DNA from: DASQUK01 sp963756425
GTDB lineage: Bacteria > Actinomycetota > Acidimicrobiia > Acidimicrobiales > VFJN01
Length of the DNA stretch: 64,000 nucleotides
Direction: 5' to 3'
Assembly (NCBI GenBank): GCA_963756425.1
Contig: CAVWNW010000022.1
Coordinates: 62,001 to 126,000 of the forward strand
This document shows positions 24,273 through 33,005 of this stretch, piece by piece. The notes under the pieces are model-generated. The model was not told the DNA's origin. It saw nothing but the letters and a program-made list of their open reading frames with translations, and did no database searches. Positions within the stretch are counted from its first letter, which is position 1; each line of letters begins with the position of its first letter. Both the position numbers and the translations under genes were made by a program.

Positions 24273-24680
24273 AGGCACGCGCCGCCGACCCGCATCCGGA
24301 ACGACCTCGCGCCGGCGCTCAAGATCGACCGCGTGGGCAGGAACGTCGCCCCCGTTCGGTCGCGCCCGACTCGGCGTTGTGTACGCGGCTCGCGAGTACG
24401 GAACGGCGTCACAGGAGGCGTGACCTGCACTGGCCCGGGGGTGGTGGCACCGAACGCCGGGTAGGTCGCGCACCGCGCGCACGGAGTGTCCGTTGCGGCC
24501 GGCGTTTGCCTGCCGGGTCCTGAGCACAGAACGCCACAGTGCGGATCGGCAGAGCTGGCGCGGCGGACGGACTACGAACGAGCCTCGCTTGAGGTTCCTT
24601 GGGCCGCCGACGAACCGATTCCGAACCGTCGTTCTGTCGCAACCGGTTGCTCGGTGCTGGGACGACGGGCGGGGCCGCCC
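24273..24680. other. Gap without a convincing gene
   Basis: About 400 bp between the methyltransferase and the cyclase. Several open frames exist on both strands, but their translations are Arg/Pro/Gly-rich and have no start signal. No RNA gene or strong hairpin was recognised. Confidence 0.5.
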
Positions 24681-25619
24681 ATGGGGCATCCTGGGCGGGT
24701 GGCTGACGACGAATCGAGCAACGATCGGAGTGGCTCGGCTCGACGTCGAACCTTCTTGCAGCGCCGGGCGCTGAAGGGTCTCCTTAGGCAGGCCCGCAAG
24801 CACGCCGACGAACCGTTGGCTCCCGCTGACTGGGAGTCGTACTGGAGGTACGCAGCGCAACCGAGCACCCGGGCGTTCAAGCGAGTCCTGCGTACGCTCC
24901 CGACCACGCCTCGGTGCGGTTACTGCGGTGCACCGTTCGCCGGTGTCGGCGGCCGTCTCGTGCGACCGTTCGGCTACCGGCCGTCACGCAAGAATCCGAA
25001 CCTCTGCTCGACGTGCGTCGAGCTGGCGCCGCCCGGGGGGATGACGGTGGAGATCGGTGTGTTGTTTGCCGACCTTCGCGGGTTCACATCCGACTCGGAG
25101 TCGCGCGCCCCGGCTGAGGTAGGCGCCGAGCTGCGCCGCTTCTATGCCCACGCCGAGAGGGTCTTCTTCCCCGAGGCTCTCATCGACAAGCTGATCGGCG
25201 ACGAGGTCATGGCGCTGTACGTCCCGCCCTTCATCGTGCCAGCGGCAACCGAGGTCGATGACGAGGTCCGTCGGCACGTCGCCCAAGTGATGGTCGAGCA
25301 CGCTCGTGAACTGCTCCAGCGCGTCGGCTACGGCACATCGGGCGTTCCGGACTTCAACATCGGCATCGGACTCGACTTCGGCGAAGCGTTCATCGGCAAC
25401 ATCGGCGACACCGCTGTCCACGACTTCACCGCCGTCGGCGACGTCGTCAACACAGCGTCGCGCCTCCAAGGCCACGCCGCGGCTGGCGAGGTCCTGCTGT
25501 CCGCCCGGCTCGCTCACCTCCTCCCCGAACCGGTTGGCGTACCCGAGCAGCTCGTACTCAAGGGCAAGCAGGAGCCGTTCGACGTCCGCCGCGTGCGATG
25601 GTTCGCCGGGCCGACCTGA
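24681..25619 (+). CDS. Class III adenylate/guanylate cyclase with N-terminal zinc-ribbon-like segment
   Basis: A 312-residue protein (ATG 24681; GTG 24699 is an alternative). After a basic N-terminus comes a Cys4 segment, C79-x2-C82 and C109-x2-C112, that looks like a zinc ribbon. The cyclase homology domain (about 122-300) has both metal-binding Asp (VLFADLRGFT, D131; LIGDEVMALY, D174), Lys170, and the transition-state Asn257 and Arg261 in VVNTASRLQ, so it should be active. It makes cyclic nucleotide from NTP in the cytoplasm. The Cys4 unit may sense metal or redox state. Stands alone. Confidence 0.85.
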   Translation: MGHPGRVADDESSNDRSGSARRRTFLQRRALKGLLRQARKHADEPLAPADWESYWRYAAQPSTRAFKRVLRTLPTTPRCGYCGAPFAGVGGRLVRPFGYRPSRKNPNLCSTCVELAPPGGMTVEIGVLFADLRGFTSDSESRAPAEVGAELRRFYAHAERVFFPEALIDKLIGDEVMALYVPPFIVPAATEVDDEVRRHVAQVMVEHARELLQRVGYGTSGVPDFNIGIGLDFGEAFIGNIGDTAVHDFTAVGDVVNTASRLQGHAAAGEVLLSARLAHLLPEPVGVPEQLVLKGKQEPFDVRRVRWFAGPT

Positions 25620-25744
25620 ACACCGGGTCGCGTCCGTGGCGCCGCGTTGACGAGGAGCGCCCAGACTCGGCGATCTGTCACGGAGGCCGCGCCGACACGC
25701 ACGTCTCCCGCGTCGATGACGGCTGATCCTGCGACGCGCACGAA

Positions 25745-26014
25745 ATGCGCAGCTCGGAGCTGCGCCACGAGGCTATTCCGGTGCTGCTTCGCCTGGCCGA
25801 CCGCGATCCTGGGGCCCGACAAGCGGTTGAGCGCGCCGCCGATAACGACACCGACGACCTGGTCGGCGAGGTGGCGCGCCGAGCGTTCACCGGTGAGCAT
25901 GTGCGCAGCCGTAGTGCTACCAGCGCCGTCGGAAGCCCAAGCGCACACAGGCCTGACTCGATCGCTCCCTCGCCCACCTGGCGTCGATCGCCACAGAGGG
26001 CCGCGACAGCCTGA
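25745..26014 (+). CDS. Possible small protein or gene remnant
   Basis: An 89-residue open frame whose first half (LRHEAIPVLLRLADRDPGARQAVERA, interrupted here only for illustration at LLRLADRD) looks like an alpha-helical HEAT-type repeat, whereas the second half is low-complexity Ser/Arg/Pro. No Shine-Dalgarno site is visible. It may be the end of a decayed helical-repeat gene. Low confidence. Confidence 0.25.
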   Translation: MRSSELRHEAIPVLLRLADRDPGARQAVERAADNDTDDLVGEVARRAFTGEHVRSRSATSAVGSPSAHRPDSIAPSPTWRRSPQRAATA

Positions 26015-26049
26015 CCCTGCCGCCGGTTCCGTGGCTTACGCTCGTCCGC

Positions 26050-26517
26050 ATGATCGTTGGCGAAGCGACCACGACCGTCTCTGCGACGCCGGTCGACGTC
26101 TTCGACTTTGTGCTCGACCTGCATCGCTACCGCCAGGCGGATCACAAGATCGGGAGAGTGGGTGCGATCCACAGCGAAGGCGATAGCGGGACGGCTCAAT
26201 TCTCGGGCCGCATCCGAGGATTGCCCGGCCCGTCGGGAACGTACCCATTCACCCGAACCGACTCGCGTCTGGAGTTTGGGTCGCCGGTCGCGGGCCCGGC
26301 TCGGTGGTTCCTCGACTTCGAGGGCACGTTCGACGTCGAACGGACCGATGCGGGCACCGTGGTGACGCACCGGGAGGTGTTCAGCTTTAAGCGACCGTGG
26401 CGTTGGCTCGCCGAACCGCTTCTTCGGACCTGGCTCGAGAACGACACGACCGAGGAGATGGTTCGCTTCAAGCAGCTCATCGAGCGAGACGCCGACGCGC
26501 CTGCTTCCGAGCCGTAG
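26050..26517 (+). CDS. SRPBCC (START-like) family protein
   Basis: A 155-residue single-domain protein. It begins with the usual beta-strand and helix of polyketide-cyclase/SRPBCC proteins (TTTVSATPVDVFDFVLDLHRY), continues with successive beta-strands, and ends with the long C-terminal helix (ENDTTEEMVRFKQLIERDA) that closes the ligand cavity. Members bind hydrophobic small molecules or act as cyclases and thioesterase-like helpers. No partner gene is obvious here. Confidence 0.8.
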   Translation: MIVGEATTTVSATPVDVFDFVLDLHRYRQADHKIGRVGAIHSEGDSGTAQFSGRIRGLPGPSGTYPFTRTDSRLEFGSPVAGPARWFLDFEGTFDVERTDAGTVVTHREVFSFKRPWRWLAEPLLRTWLENDTTEEMVRFKQLIERDADAPASEP

Positions 26518-26692
26518 ATGCGCCCCCAAACGCTGGCTCGGGGGAGGTACACGACTATGTGCTCGCGGGGTTGCCACAGGGGCTGGGGTACAGCCATTTC
26601 GTGGTCCGCTGCGCGCGCCGCCACATGGAGCGCTTGGGCTGAGGGTCGGGCCCATCCCCGGGAGCACGTGGCCGGGCGGGGAGACTGGGGGC

Positions 26693-27022
26693 ATGGCATT
26701 CGGACAGCAGGCAGGGCCGCCGGCGTCGCGGCGCGAGGTGCAGGAGCTGCTCACGCTGCTGCGGGACGCCGGACACACCGACTTTCGCGACGCCCGCGGG
26801 CCGATGGGGTTCACCCAGCGCCAGGCGGCCGGCAAGTTCACGCGCGACGAAGTGGCGACGTTCATTGGCCAACTCCAGGACACCGAGTCGTCGGGCGAGC
26901 CCGCCGCACCCCGGCCGCCAAACGCTCGGGTGTCGGCCGCCGAGCAGGTCCTGCGCCGCATGCCGGCCGAGCAGCTGGCAGCCGAGCTGCAACGCCGTGG
27001 CTGGGTCGTCGTCCAGCCCTGA
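26693..27022 (+). CDS. Conserved small actinobacterial protein of unknown function
   Basis: A 109-residue soluble protein. Two helical segments (REVQELLTLLRDAGH and FTRDEVATFIGQLQD) are joined by a Gly/Phe-rich loop, then a Pro-rich linker (about 70-80) leads to a C-terminal helix pair (VLRRMPAEQLAAELQRRGW). The pattern is clearly protein-like, but the family is not one I can name. No neighbouring operon. Confidence 0.6.
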   Translation: MAFGQQAGPPASRREVQELLTLLRDAGHTDFRDARGPMGFTQRQAAGKFTRDEVATFIGQLQDTESSGEPAAPRPPNARVSAAEQVLRRMPAEQLAAELQRRGWVVVQP

Positions 27023-27212
27023 ACCCGTGATACTCGTCCGAGGGGCGAGGGTCCTGTTGGTGAGCTGGCGCGGGGATCGATGATGAGCTCACGACCGAGC
27101 ACCGCGTTGCAAGGTTCGTGAACCGACGATCCGCCCAGAGTCCTCCAAGGCCGTCCCCGAACACCGGCTCGGATCGGCCGGTGCCCAGTTGAGGAAGGCT
27201 GATGAACCTGCT

Positions 27213-27730
27213 TCAGTCAGTGAGCCAGCGGACGCGGGGGGCGGCGCCGAGGGGTCCTGCTGTTTTCTCGAGTTCGCGTTCGATCTCGTCGTGCTCTTGG
27301 CGTGAGAGCGGGCGCCAGGGGATCACGGCGAACGAGGTGCCTGCGCGACCCCACGAGCAGACGATGGTCCGTCGAGCAGGACCCGGCCGGCCAGGCTATT
27401 CACGAGGCGGTCGCTGGCGCCGAGGTCACGCGCGCGTTGGGCGAGGTCGGGAGGTGTGGCGGCAATGCGCAGTCCGCCGTGCGGATACAGGTACGGATCG
27501 CCGAGCGGCAGCAGTCGGGCTCCGGCTGCTCGGCCCTGGACCGTCAACACACGTTCTTGGTCAGCGGCCAGCATCATTCCGGTCCCATGGGTGGTCACGA
27601 CGGGGACCAGCTCGCGACCGAGCGCTCTCCAGGTGGTTTCGGCGTCGGAGCGATCGATGCCTGCCCACTTCGCGAGCTGGGAGGGGCTGGCGGGTCCAAG
27701 CCAGTGAAGGAAGCGGCGGGCGAGCTCCCT
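27213..27730 (-). pseudogene. C-terminal remnant of an AlkZ/YcaQ-like DNA glycosylase gene
   Basis: On the minus strand, ELARRFLHWLGPASPSQLAKW and RALGRELVPV, then ARLLPLGDPYLY, resemble the C-terminal half of winged-helix AlkZ-like glycosylases. The frame then has to shift near 27370 to continue through TIVCSWGRAGTSFAVIPWR and RQEHDEIERELEK to a stop at 27213. Upstream, a stop codon at 27731 ends the open frame and no N-terminal half is visible. So it is truncated at the 5' end and frameshifted. Such enzymes repair interstrand crosslinks; this copy is probably dead. Confidence 0.6.
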
Positions 27731-27934
27731 TCATGCGATATGTGCGGCCGCGGGCTGCCAGCTCCCGCCCATCTGGCAGATATGGCGCGATCCCAGCGGC
27801 GGCAACGCCGGCCAGACCGCCGTCTCCACCGTGTCGCCCGGCACGACGGGCCTTCAGGCGGCGTTAAGGCCCACGACATAGTGTCGGGCGTGGTCGACGC
27901 GCCTACAGCGTGTTGCGGCGAACGGAGGCGGGCA

Positions 27935-28498
27935 ATGCGGCGTACATACACTGGCGGGATCGCGTTGGGACTGGCGGTGGTAGCGGTGCTGGCGGTGCCA
28001 GCAGCGGCGGGGGCGAAACCCCTTGAGCACGACCACTTCCACGAAGAGGAGCACGACACCGTCGTCGAGTGCGGACTGACGCTGCAACACGACCGCGTCG
28101 TCGACGGGCATTTTCTGTTCAATCGACACGGGCCCGACGGCCTCGCGTACGGCGGCGAACAGCTTCGCGGCACCGACACGCTCACCCTGCCCAACGGTCA
28201 CACCTTCGTCCAGACGTTCGCGACAGCCACCAAGGACCTGCGCGTGACCGACAACGGTGACGGGACACTGACGATCATCGGTCAGGGCGCGGGGAACTTG
28301 GTCGTATCGGGCTCTGACAGCCCGGTTGTGCTGAGGGACACCGGCATAACCCGGGTCGAGGTCCTCATCGACAATGCCGGCACGCCCACCGACCCGTCCG
28401 ACGACGAGTTCCTCGAGTTCGTCGGTGTCGTAAAGGAATCGACGGGCCGCAATGACACTGGTGAGTTCTGCGAGGACCTCCTCCTGATCGCCGGCTGA
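27935..28498 (+). CDS. Secreted protein of unknown function
   Basis: A 187-residue protein with a clear signal peptide (about 1-27, hydrophobic core IALGLAVVAVLAVPAAAGA) and GGAGG-type ribosome site upstream of ATG 27935. The mature part begins with a His/Glu-rich segment (HDHFHEEEHD), which may bind metal, and contains two Cys (about 48 and 180) that could form a disulfide. The remainder is predicted beta-sheet (TLTLPNGHTFVQTF, then GDGTLTIIGQGAGNLVV). It resembles small secreted beta-barrel proteins common in actinobacteria, but no named domain was recognised. Confidence 0.7.
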   Translation: MRRTYTGGIALGLAVVAVLAVPAAAGAKPLEHDHFHEEEHDTVVECGLTLQHDRVVDGHFLFNRHGPDGLAYGGEQLRGTDTLTLPNGHTFVQTFATATKDLRVTDNGDGTLTIIGQGAGNLVVSGSDSPVVLRDTGITRVEVLIDNAGTPTDPSDDEFLEFVGVVKESTGRNDTGEFCEDLLLIAG

Positions 28499-28773
28499 CG
28501 GAGCGGCCCCGCGCCGCGATCACTGCACCCCGGTCACTCGGCGACTACCAGGTGGCCGCGCGGGTGGGACAGGGCTAGGCCAGCACGGCTCCGATCGGCA
28601 GGTATGTGCCCAGCCAAAGCTGACGCGCCAGCCTCAAGGCATCGTCCGGAACGGGCTCGCCCGCCGCAGCCCGTGCCCGCTACGCCCGGAGGATGACCTC
28701 GCAGTTCGTGGGGGACGTGATGGACCCCAGTAGTGACGGCAAGGCGGGGATTTCACCCCGGACTCCTGTCAGC

Positions 28774-29187
28774 TCACGTACCCAGGTCTGGGCTGTAGGT
28801 GTCGTCCCAGTCCCGGCGCTCGACATCAAGATCGAAATCACTGGGAGCTTCGAACGTCACGTGTGTCGCCGCCGTACCGGGAGTGGCACCGTGCCAGTGC
28901 CAGGCGCCTGGCGGGTTGCTAACGACATCGCCTGTTCGGACGACATGCACACCGCCCTCGTCGGCGACCACACCTACCCCGTCCACGAAGACCAGGTGCT
29001 GACCCATGCGGTGTTGGTGCGGAACGGTTCTTGCTCCTGCGCCGAAGTGCACCGCCAATGAGTCCAGGCCTGGCAGCACACATGGGAGTTGCTGCACCCG
29101 CACGTCGTCCGGGTTGTTGAACAGGGACCTGAGCTGGTCGGGGACCGGATCTCCACCAGCGTGCGCGGTCGTACCGAACTCGTCCAT
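28774..29187 (-). CDS. Cupin-domain protein
   Basis: A 137-residue single cupin. ATG 29187 has GGAGAAGCC directly before it. Motif 1 appears as VHFGAGARTVPHQHRMGQHLVFVDGVG (written here in parts: HQHRMGQHLVF) with the metal-ligand His pair, and motif 2 around NPPGAWHWHGATPG. It likely binds one divalent metal. Similar proteins are carboxymuconolactone-decarboxylase-associated or quercetinase-like; the function is undetermined. 275 bp upstream on the plus strand hold no gene. Confidence 0.82.
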   Translation of the reverse strand: MDEFGTTAHAGGDPVPDQLRSLFNNPDDVRVQQLPCVLPGLDSLAVHFGAGARTVPHQHRMGQHLVFVDGVGVVADEGGVHVVRTGDVVSNPPGAWHWHGATPGTAATHVTFEAPSDFDLDVERRDWDDTYSPDLGT

Positions 29188-29415
29188 GGCTTCTCCGATC
29201 CTGAGTGTTGGCGATGCGGCTCGTGCCTTCCGCCTCGCCAACGCTGCCGACGTGATGGGCACCTCAGCTCAGGTGTCCCTGGGCTGCTGATCAGCCTGTC
29301 ACACCTTGCCCGGGCCTATCCCACCCCAGCCGGACCATGTGGCCCCGATCCTCGATTGGGTCCGTCGGAGGAGAGCAAACGAACCCAGCCCAAGGCTGGG
29401 ACCGCACCGGGTGTG

Positions 29416-29532
29416 TCAGTAGCCGACTCCACCCCCACCGCTGCCACCGCCCACTGTGAACACCAGAATCACCACAACGGCGACGGCAGCGACAGCGATC
29501 CAGAAGATGGGAGTACGAAGAACACGATGCAC
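29416..29532 (-). CDS. Small single-pass membrane protein with Gly-rich tail
   Basis: A 38-residue protein from GTG 29532, with AAGGGAGG upstream at a suitable distance (an ATG at 29541 would directly abut that site). A short basic N-terminus (HRVLRTP) is followed by one membrane segment (IFWIAVAAVAVVVILVF) and a tail GGGSGGGGVGY. The composition and position-correct ribosome site support a real small gene. Function unknown. Confidence 0.5.
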   Translation of the reverse strand: MHRVLRTPIFWIAVAAVAVVVILVFTVGGGSGGGGVGY

Positions 29533-29742
29533 GATCGGCATCCTCCCTTGGGGCTACGTGCCCAATCGAAGCGGGCTCAATCGTCACCACTATGTTACCT
29601 GCGCTAGGTGCCGACGAGATCTCTTCGACGGCCCGTCACGGCCGCACCTGTAACTGCGCAGCGGCCCCGCAAGTGCAATCTGCGTGGGTGGGAGGGCCCT
29701 ATCGCCAGATCTGGCGCGGCAGCGCGACTTGCGTGGGTCGGC

Positions 29743-31131
29743 GTGGCTAGCTCGTCGACAGGGCGCGACGATGTGGTCGTGGGCACCGAGGCCGATGTCC
29801 AGTACGCGATCAGTGGGGACGCCAGGCTGGCGTTCAGCGTTCGCGCGGGTGGGCCGCACGTGATCGTGCGGGTTGCGGCGTGGATGTCGAACCAGGATGG
29901 CGAGAGTCTCGAATCGCGGGTGCACGGGCTGTTGCGTGAGCGCTTGTCGTCGTTCGCGACGGTCTTGGCGTACGACGCACGGGGGACGGGGCTTTCGGAT
30001 CCGGTGTCGTTGGGTGATCTGCCGACGCTGGAGGGTTGGACGGACGATTTGCACGCGGTGGTGACGGCCGCGGGACTCGAACGTGTCGTGCTGCTCGCAG
30101 AGGCCTTGGCTGGGCCGGTGGCGGCGCTGTATGCGGCGACCCGTCCTGAACGGACCCGCGCACTGATTCTGATCAACTCGTTCGCGACGATTGCCCAATC
30201 CGAGGACTACGAGGCCGGCCTGACGTCGGAGGAGTACGAGCGGTTCGTCGAGTGGGCGGAGCATGTCTGGGGGAGTGGACGCTTCCTCCAAGCGACCATG
30301 CCCGATGTTCCGGTGGACGACGAGCGACTGCGGGATCTCGCTCGCGGTGAACGTCAGTCGATGTCTCCCGCCGTCGTGGGCGCCATTTTCCGTGGCCTAT
30401 ATGCGACCGACGTACGAGCGGTCCTGCCAGCCATCAGTGCCCCGACACTTGTCATGCACACGGTCGAGAACCGCCTCGTTTCCATCGAGCATGGCCGGTA
30501 TCTCGCCCAACACATCCCCCACGCCCGGCTGGTGGAACTTCCCGGCGCTGACAACGCCGTGTCCGTGTTCTTGGGGTCGGCGGTGGGTCCTGCCGTCGTC
30601 GACGAGATCGAAGAGTTCCTGACCGGCACCCGCGTCGCCGTCGATCACACTCGGATGCTCACCACCTTGGTGTTCACCGACGTTGTCGGCTCCACCGACC
30701 AGCTCGCCGCAGTCGGCGACGAGGCCTGGCGCACGGTGCTCGACCTTCACGACGAGGCCGTTCGCCGACAACTGGCGCGGTTCTCGGGCCACCAAGAAAA
30801 GCTCACCGGTGACGGCATACTCGCCACGTTCGACGGCCCCGCCCGTGCGATCCGTTGTGGGACCGCGATCCGCGACGCGGCCCGCCAGATCGGCCTCGAT
30901 GTCCGAGTGGGGATCCACACCGGTGAAGTCGAACGACGCGGCACCGAGCTGGCGGGCATCGCCGTCCACCTCGCATGCCGTGTGTGCGAAACCGCACAGC
31001 CTGGTGAGGTGCTCGTGTCGCGGACCGTCGTCGATCTCGTGGCAGGTTCGGGCACGACTTTCGACGACCGCGGCGAGCACAAACTCAAAGGCATACCCGC
31101 GCCATGGCAACTCTTCGCGGTCACCACCTAA
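29743..31131 (+). CDS. Degenerate alpha/beta-hydrolase fused to class III nucleotide cyclase
   Basis: About 462 residues (GTG 29743; start not certain). Residues 15-295 follow the alpha/beta-hydrolase fold, but the nucleophile elbow reads LLAEALAG (Ala121 instead of Ser) and the catalytic His position has Asn (LPGADN, residue 271). The hydrolase half is therefore probably a ligand-binding sensor. The cyclase domain (302-460) keeps both metal Asp (FTDVVGST, D313; TGDG, D357) and Lys353. The usual transition-state Asn is His409 (AVHLACR) and Arg413 is present, as in many actinobacterial cyclases. Confidence 0.87.
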   Translation: MASSSTGRDDVVVGTEADVQYAISGDARLAFSVRAGGPHVIVRVAAWMSNQDGESLESRVHGLLRERLSSFATVLAYDARGTGLSDPVSLGDLPTLEGWTDDLHAVVTAAGLERVVLLAEALAGPVAALYAATRPERTRALILINSFATIAQSEDYEAGLTSEEYERFVEWAEHVWGSGRFLQATMPDVPVDDERLRDLARGERQSMSPAVVGAIFRGLYATDVRAVLPAISAPTLVMHTVENRLVSIEHGRYLAQHIPHARLVELPGADNAVSVFLGSAVGPAVVDEIEEFLTGTRVAVDHTRMLTTLVFTDVVGSTDQLAAVGDEAWRTVLDLHDEAVRRQLARFSGHQEKLTGDGILATFDGPARAIRCGTAIRDAARQIGLDVRVGIHTGEVERRGTELAGIAVHLACRVCETAQPGEVLVSRTVVDLVAGSGTTFDDRGEHKLKGIPAPWQLFAVTT

Positions 31132-31384
31132 AGCCACGGAATGCGCAGTAACGGGGCAAAGGCGAACTGGGCGATCGATACCGATTGCCCGATCTGGGTG
31201 CGGTTACGTGTCCCCAGGTCGCTGCCGCGCACTCCCACGCCGGGGTCGAGCAGCCCGGCCCGCGTGAGCGCCTGGTCCTCAATACGCCGTCCACCTTGCT
31301 CGACGCCTGGTCGGCCACGACCCGAGGGTACGGGCCGCTCGCCTGAGAAGTTCCGCTTCTACGGCATCCCGCACCAGCACTTCG

Positions 31385-31873
31385 GTGTCGCGTCGCGCGC
31401 AGAACACCGCTCGACAACGCGCGGCCAACACCAAGGGCACCAAGGGGCCGCTAACGAAAGATAGGGAGAAGCCCCTGCAACATGACGCCAGGCAACCGGG
31501 CGGCCGGCACCACCAACGGCTGGTGCGGCCGCTCGTCGCCGCCGGGGTGGCCGCGTTCATCAGCGTCGCACTGGCTGCTCAGGCGCACGCAACCGAGTCT
31601 CCTGACACGTCGTCCTCGGGCCGGCTCCAAACGGTCTTCGACGGAATCCACATCGACAAGCCGGGCCGTCCCACGATCGGCGCGGGGAACCAAGGGGGCG
31701 GCCATGATGCCGTATCCGGTTTCTCGGCCAGCAGTCTCGTCGGGGTGGAGCCCGACGTGGATGCAGACGGCATGGGCGACGAGACCCAAGACGCCGACGG
31801 CGGCGGCCTGGGGACCGACCGGGTGGACGACTGGTTTGAAGACTTCGAAGAGCCTGCCCAGCTCGACGGCTGA
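31385..31873 (+). CDS. Putative secreted acidic protein
   Basis: Up to 162 residues, start uncertain. A basic N-terminus precedes a signal-peptide-like core (VRPLVAAGVAAFISVALAAQAHA, described here as residues ~46-69) with an AHA cleavage site. The C-terminus is acidic with Asp-rich stretches (DVDADGMGDETQDADG) reminiscent of calcium-binding thrombospondin-type-3 loops. No ribosome site is obvious. It is probably an exported protein, but the gene model is tentative. Confidence 0.45.
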   Translation: MSRRAQNTARQRAANTKGTKGPLTKDREKPLQHDARQPGGRHHQRLVRPLVAAGVAAFISVALAAQAHATESPDTSSSGRLQTVFDGIHIDKPGRPTIGAGNQGGGHDAVSGFSASSLVGVEPDVDADGMGDETQDADGGGLGTDRVDDWFEDFEEPAQLDG

Positions 31874-32045
31874 CTCAGCCCGCCGGGCCGGGTGTCAGTA
31901 GCCCCCGCTGGGTCACGCACTGCCCGCTGTGAGCGCCCTCTGCCGTGGCCCGATTCCGGACACAGAACGCCGGGGCGCGAGATCGGCAGGGCTGCGTTAC
32001 CAGCGGCCGATCCCAGTCACCAGGGACGTAGCAACCGGAGAACCT

Positions 32046-32648
32046 TCACCTCCCCGTGGAGCCTGCCTCGGCCTGGCGCGCGAAGCGCTCAAGCCGACCT
32101 TGGTACTGGTCCCACCAGGACTGGTCTCCCGGCGCCATGTTGTCGTTATCTCGTCGGGCCCCCACGGCGCCGTCAATGAGCTCACGAATGATGTCGGCAT
32201 GGCCAGCATGCCGATAGGTCTCCGCCGTCATGTGCACCAGGATCAGGTGCAACGTCACCTCGCTTCGCTCGTCGGGCCAGTGTGGTACGTGACCGACCGC
32301 GTCCAGCTCCAAGCTGTTGATCGTGGCATCCGAGTGCGCCCAGACACGGTGATAGAAGTCGATGATCTGTTCGCGCGACTCGTCCGCAGTGGCCCACATG
32401 TCCGCGTTCGGCTCCGCGCCGTCCTCATACCAGGGCAGAGGCTCATCGAAGGGTCGACCGAAGGTGACACCGAAGTATCCCGCCTCGACACTCGCAACGT
32501 GCTTGACCAGCCCGAGCAGGTTGGTGCCCGTCGGCGTCATGGGTCGGCGGACGTTGTACTCCGAGAGCCCCTCGACCTTCCAGAGGAGCACGTCACGGGC
32601 CATTTGCAGGTAGCGGTGAAGATTGGCCTTCGGGTCCGACACGGGCAC
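32046..32648 (-). CDS. DinB-family protein (DUF664-like)
   Basis: A 200-residue four-helix-bundle protein of the DinB superfamily. The His triad typical of the metal site is visible in VKHVASVEAGYFG (about 48-60), near YHRVWAHSD, and in LHLILVHMTAETYRHAGHADIIREL (written here as LILVHMTAETYRHAGH). Members are metal-dependent thiol-transferases or of unknown role; several use mycothiol or bacillithiol. GTG 32648 or 32642 may be the start. The dodecin gene lies 41 bp upstream on the same strand. Confidence 0.87.
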   Translation of the reverse strand: MPVSDPKANLHRYLQMARDVLLWKVEGLSEYNVRRPMTPTGTNLLGLVKHVASVEAGYFGVTFGRPFDEPLPWYEDGAEPNADMWATADESREQIIDFYHRVWAHSDATINSLELDAVGHVPHWPDERSEVTLHLILVHMTAETYRHAGHADIIRELIDGAVGARRDNDNMAPGDQSWWDQYQGRLERFARQAEAGSTGR

Positions 32649-32688
32649 CCAAACAGCATGTCGCGGGAGCGCGTTCGCGCGCCCCTGA

Positions 32689-32895
32689 CTAGCTGTCCTC
32701 GTACTTGAAGGACACCGACAACTTCGTCCGGTAGGTGAGGGAGCCGCCCTCACCGACGTCGAGGTCCTGCTTGACGACCTCGGCCACGCGCAGGTCACGC
32801 AGGGTCTCGCGAGCCTTGGCCACCGCGGCAGCCGCCGCATCCTCCCAGGACGTGGTGCTCGTGCCGATGATCTCGATCACCTTGTAGACGCTCAT
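32689..32895 (-). CDS. Dodecin (flavin-storage protein)
   Basis: A 68-residue dodecin, the normal size of the family. It starts SVYKVIEIIGTSTTSWEDA, in which the Trp that stacks on the flavin is conserved, and ends with a beta-strand YRTKLSVSFKYE. Dodecins form hollow 12-mers that store FMN, riboflavin or coenzyme A. ATG 32895 follows GGGGAGCGATGAGCG. It is a single-gene unit or co-transcribed with the DinB-like gene. Confidence 0.93.
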   Translation of the reverse strand: MSVYKVIEIIGTSTTSWEDAAAAAVAKARETLRDLRVAEVVKQDLDVGEGGSLTYRTKLSVSFKYEDS

Positions 32896-33005
32896 CGCTC
32901 ATCGCTCCCCGGTTGTAGCCGTGCGCTCCGACCCTACGCCGATCGCCGCTTTCGAGGGTCCGAGAACGCCTCATGACTTCCCGCGGGGGAACTGCACGAC
33001 GTCCT

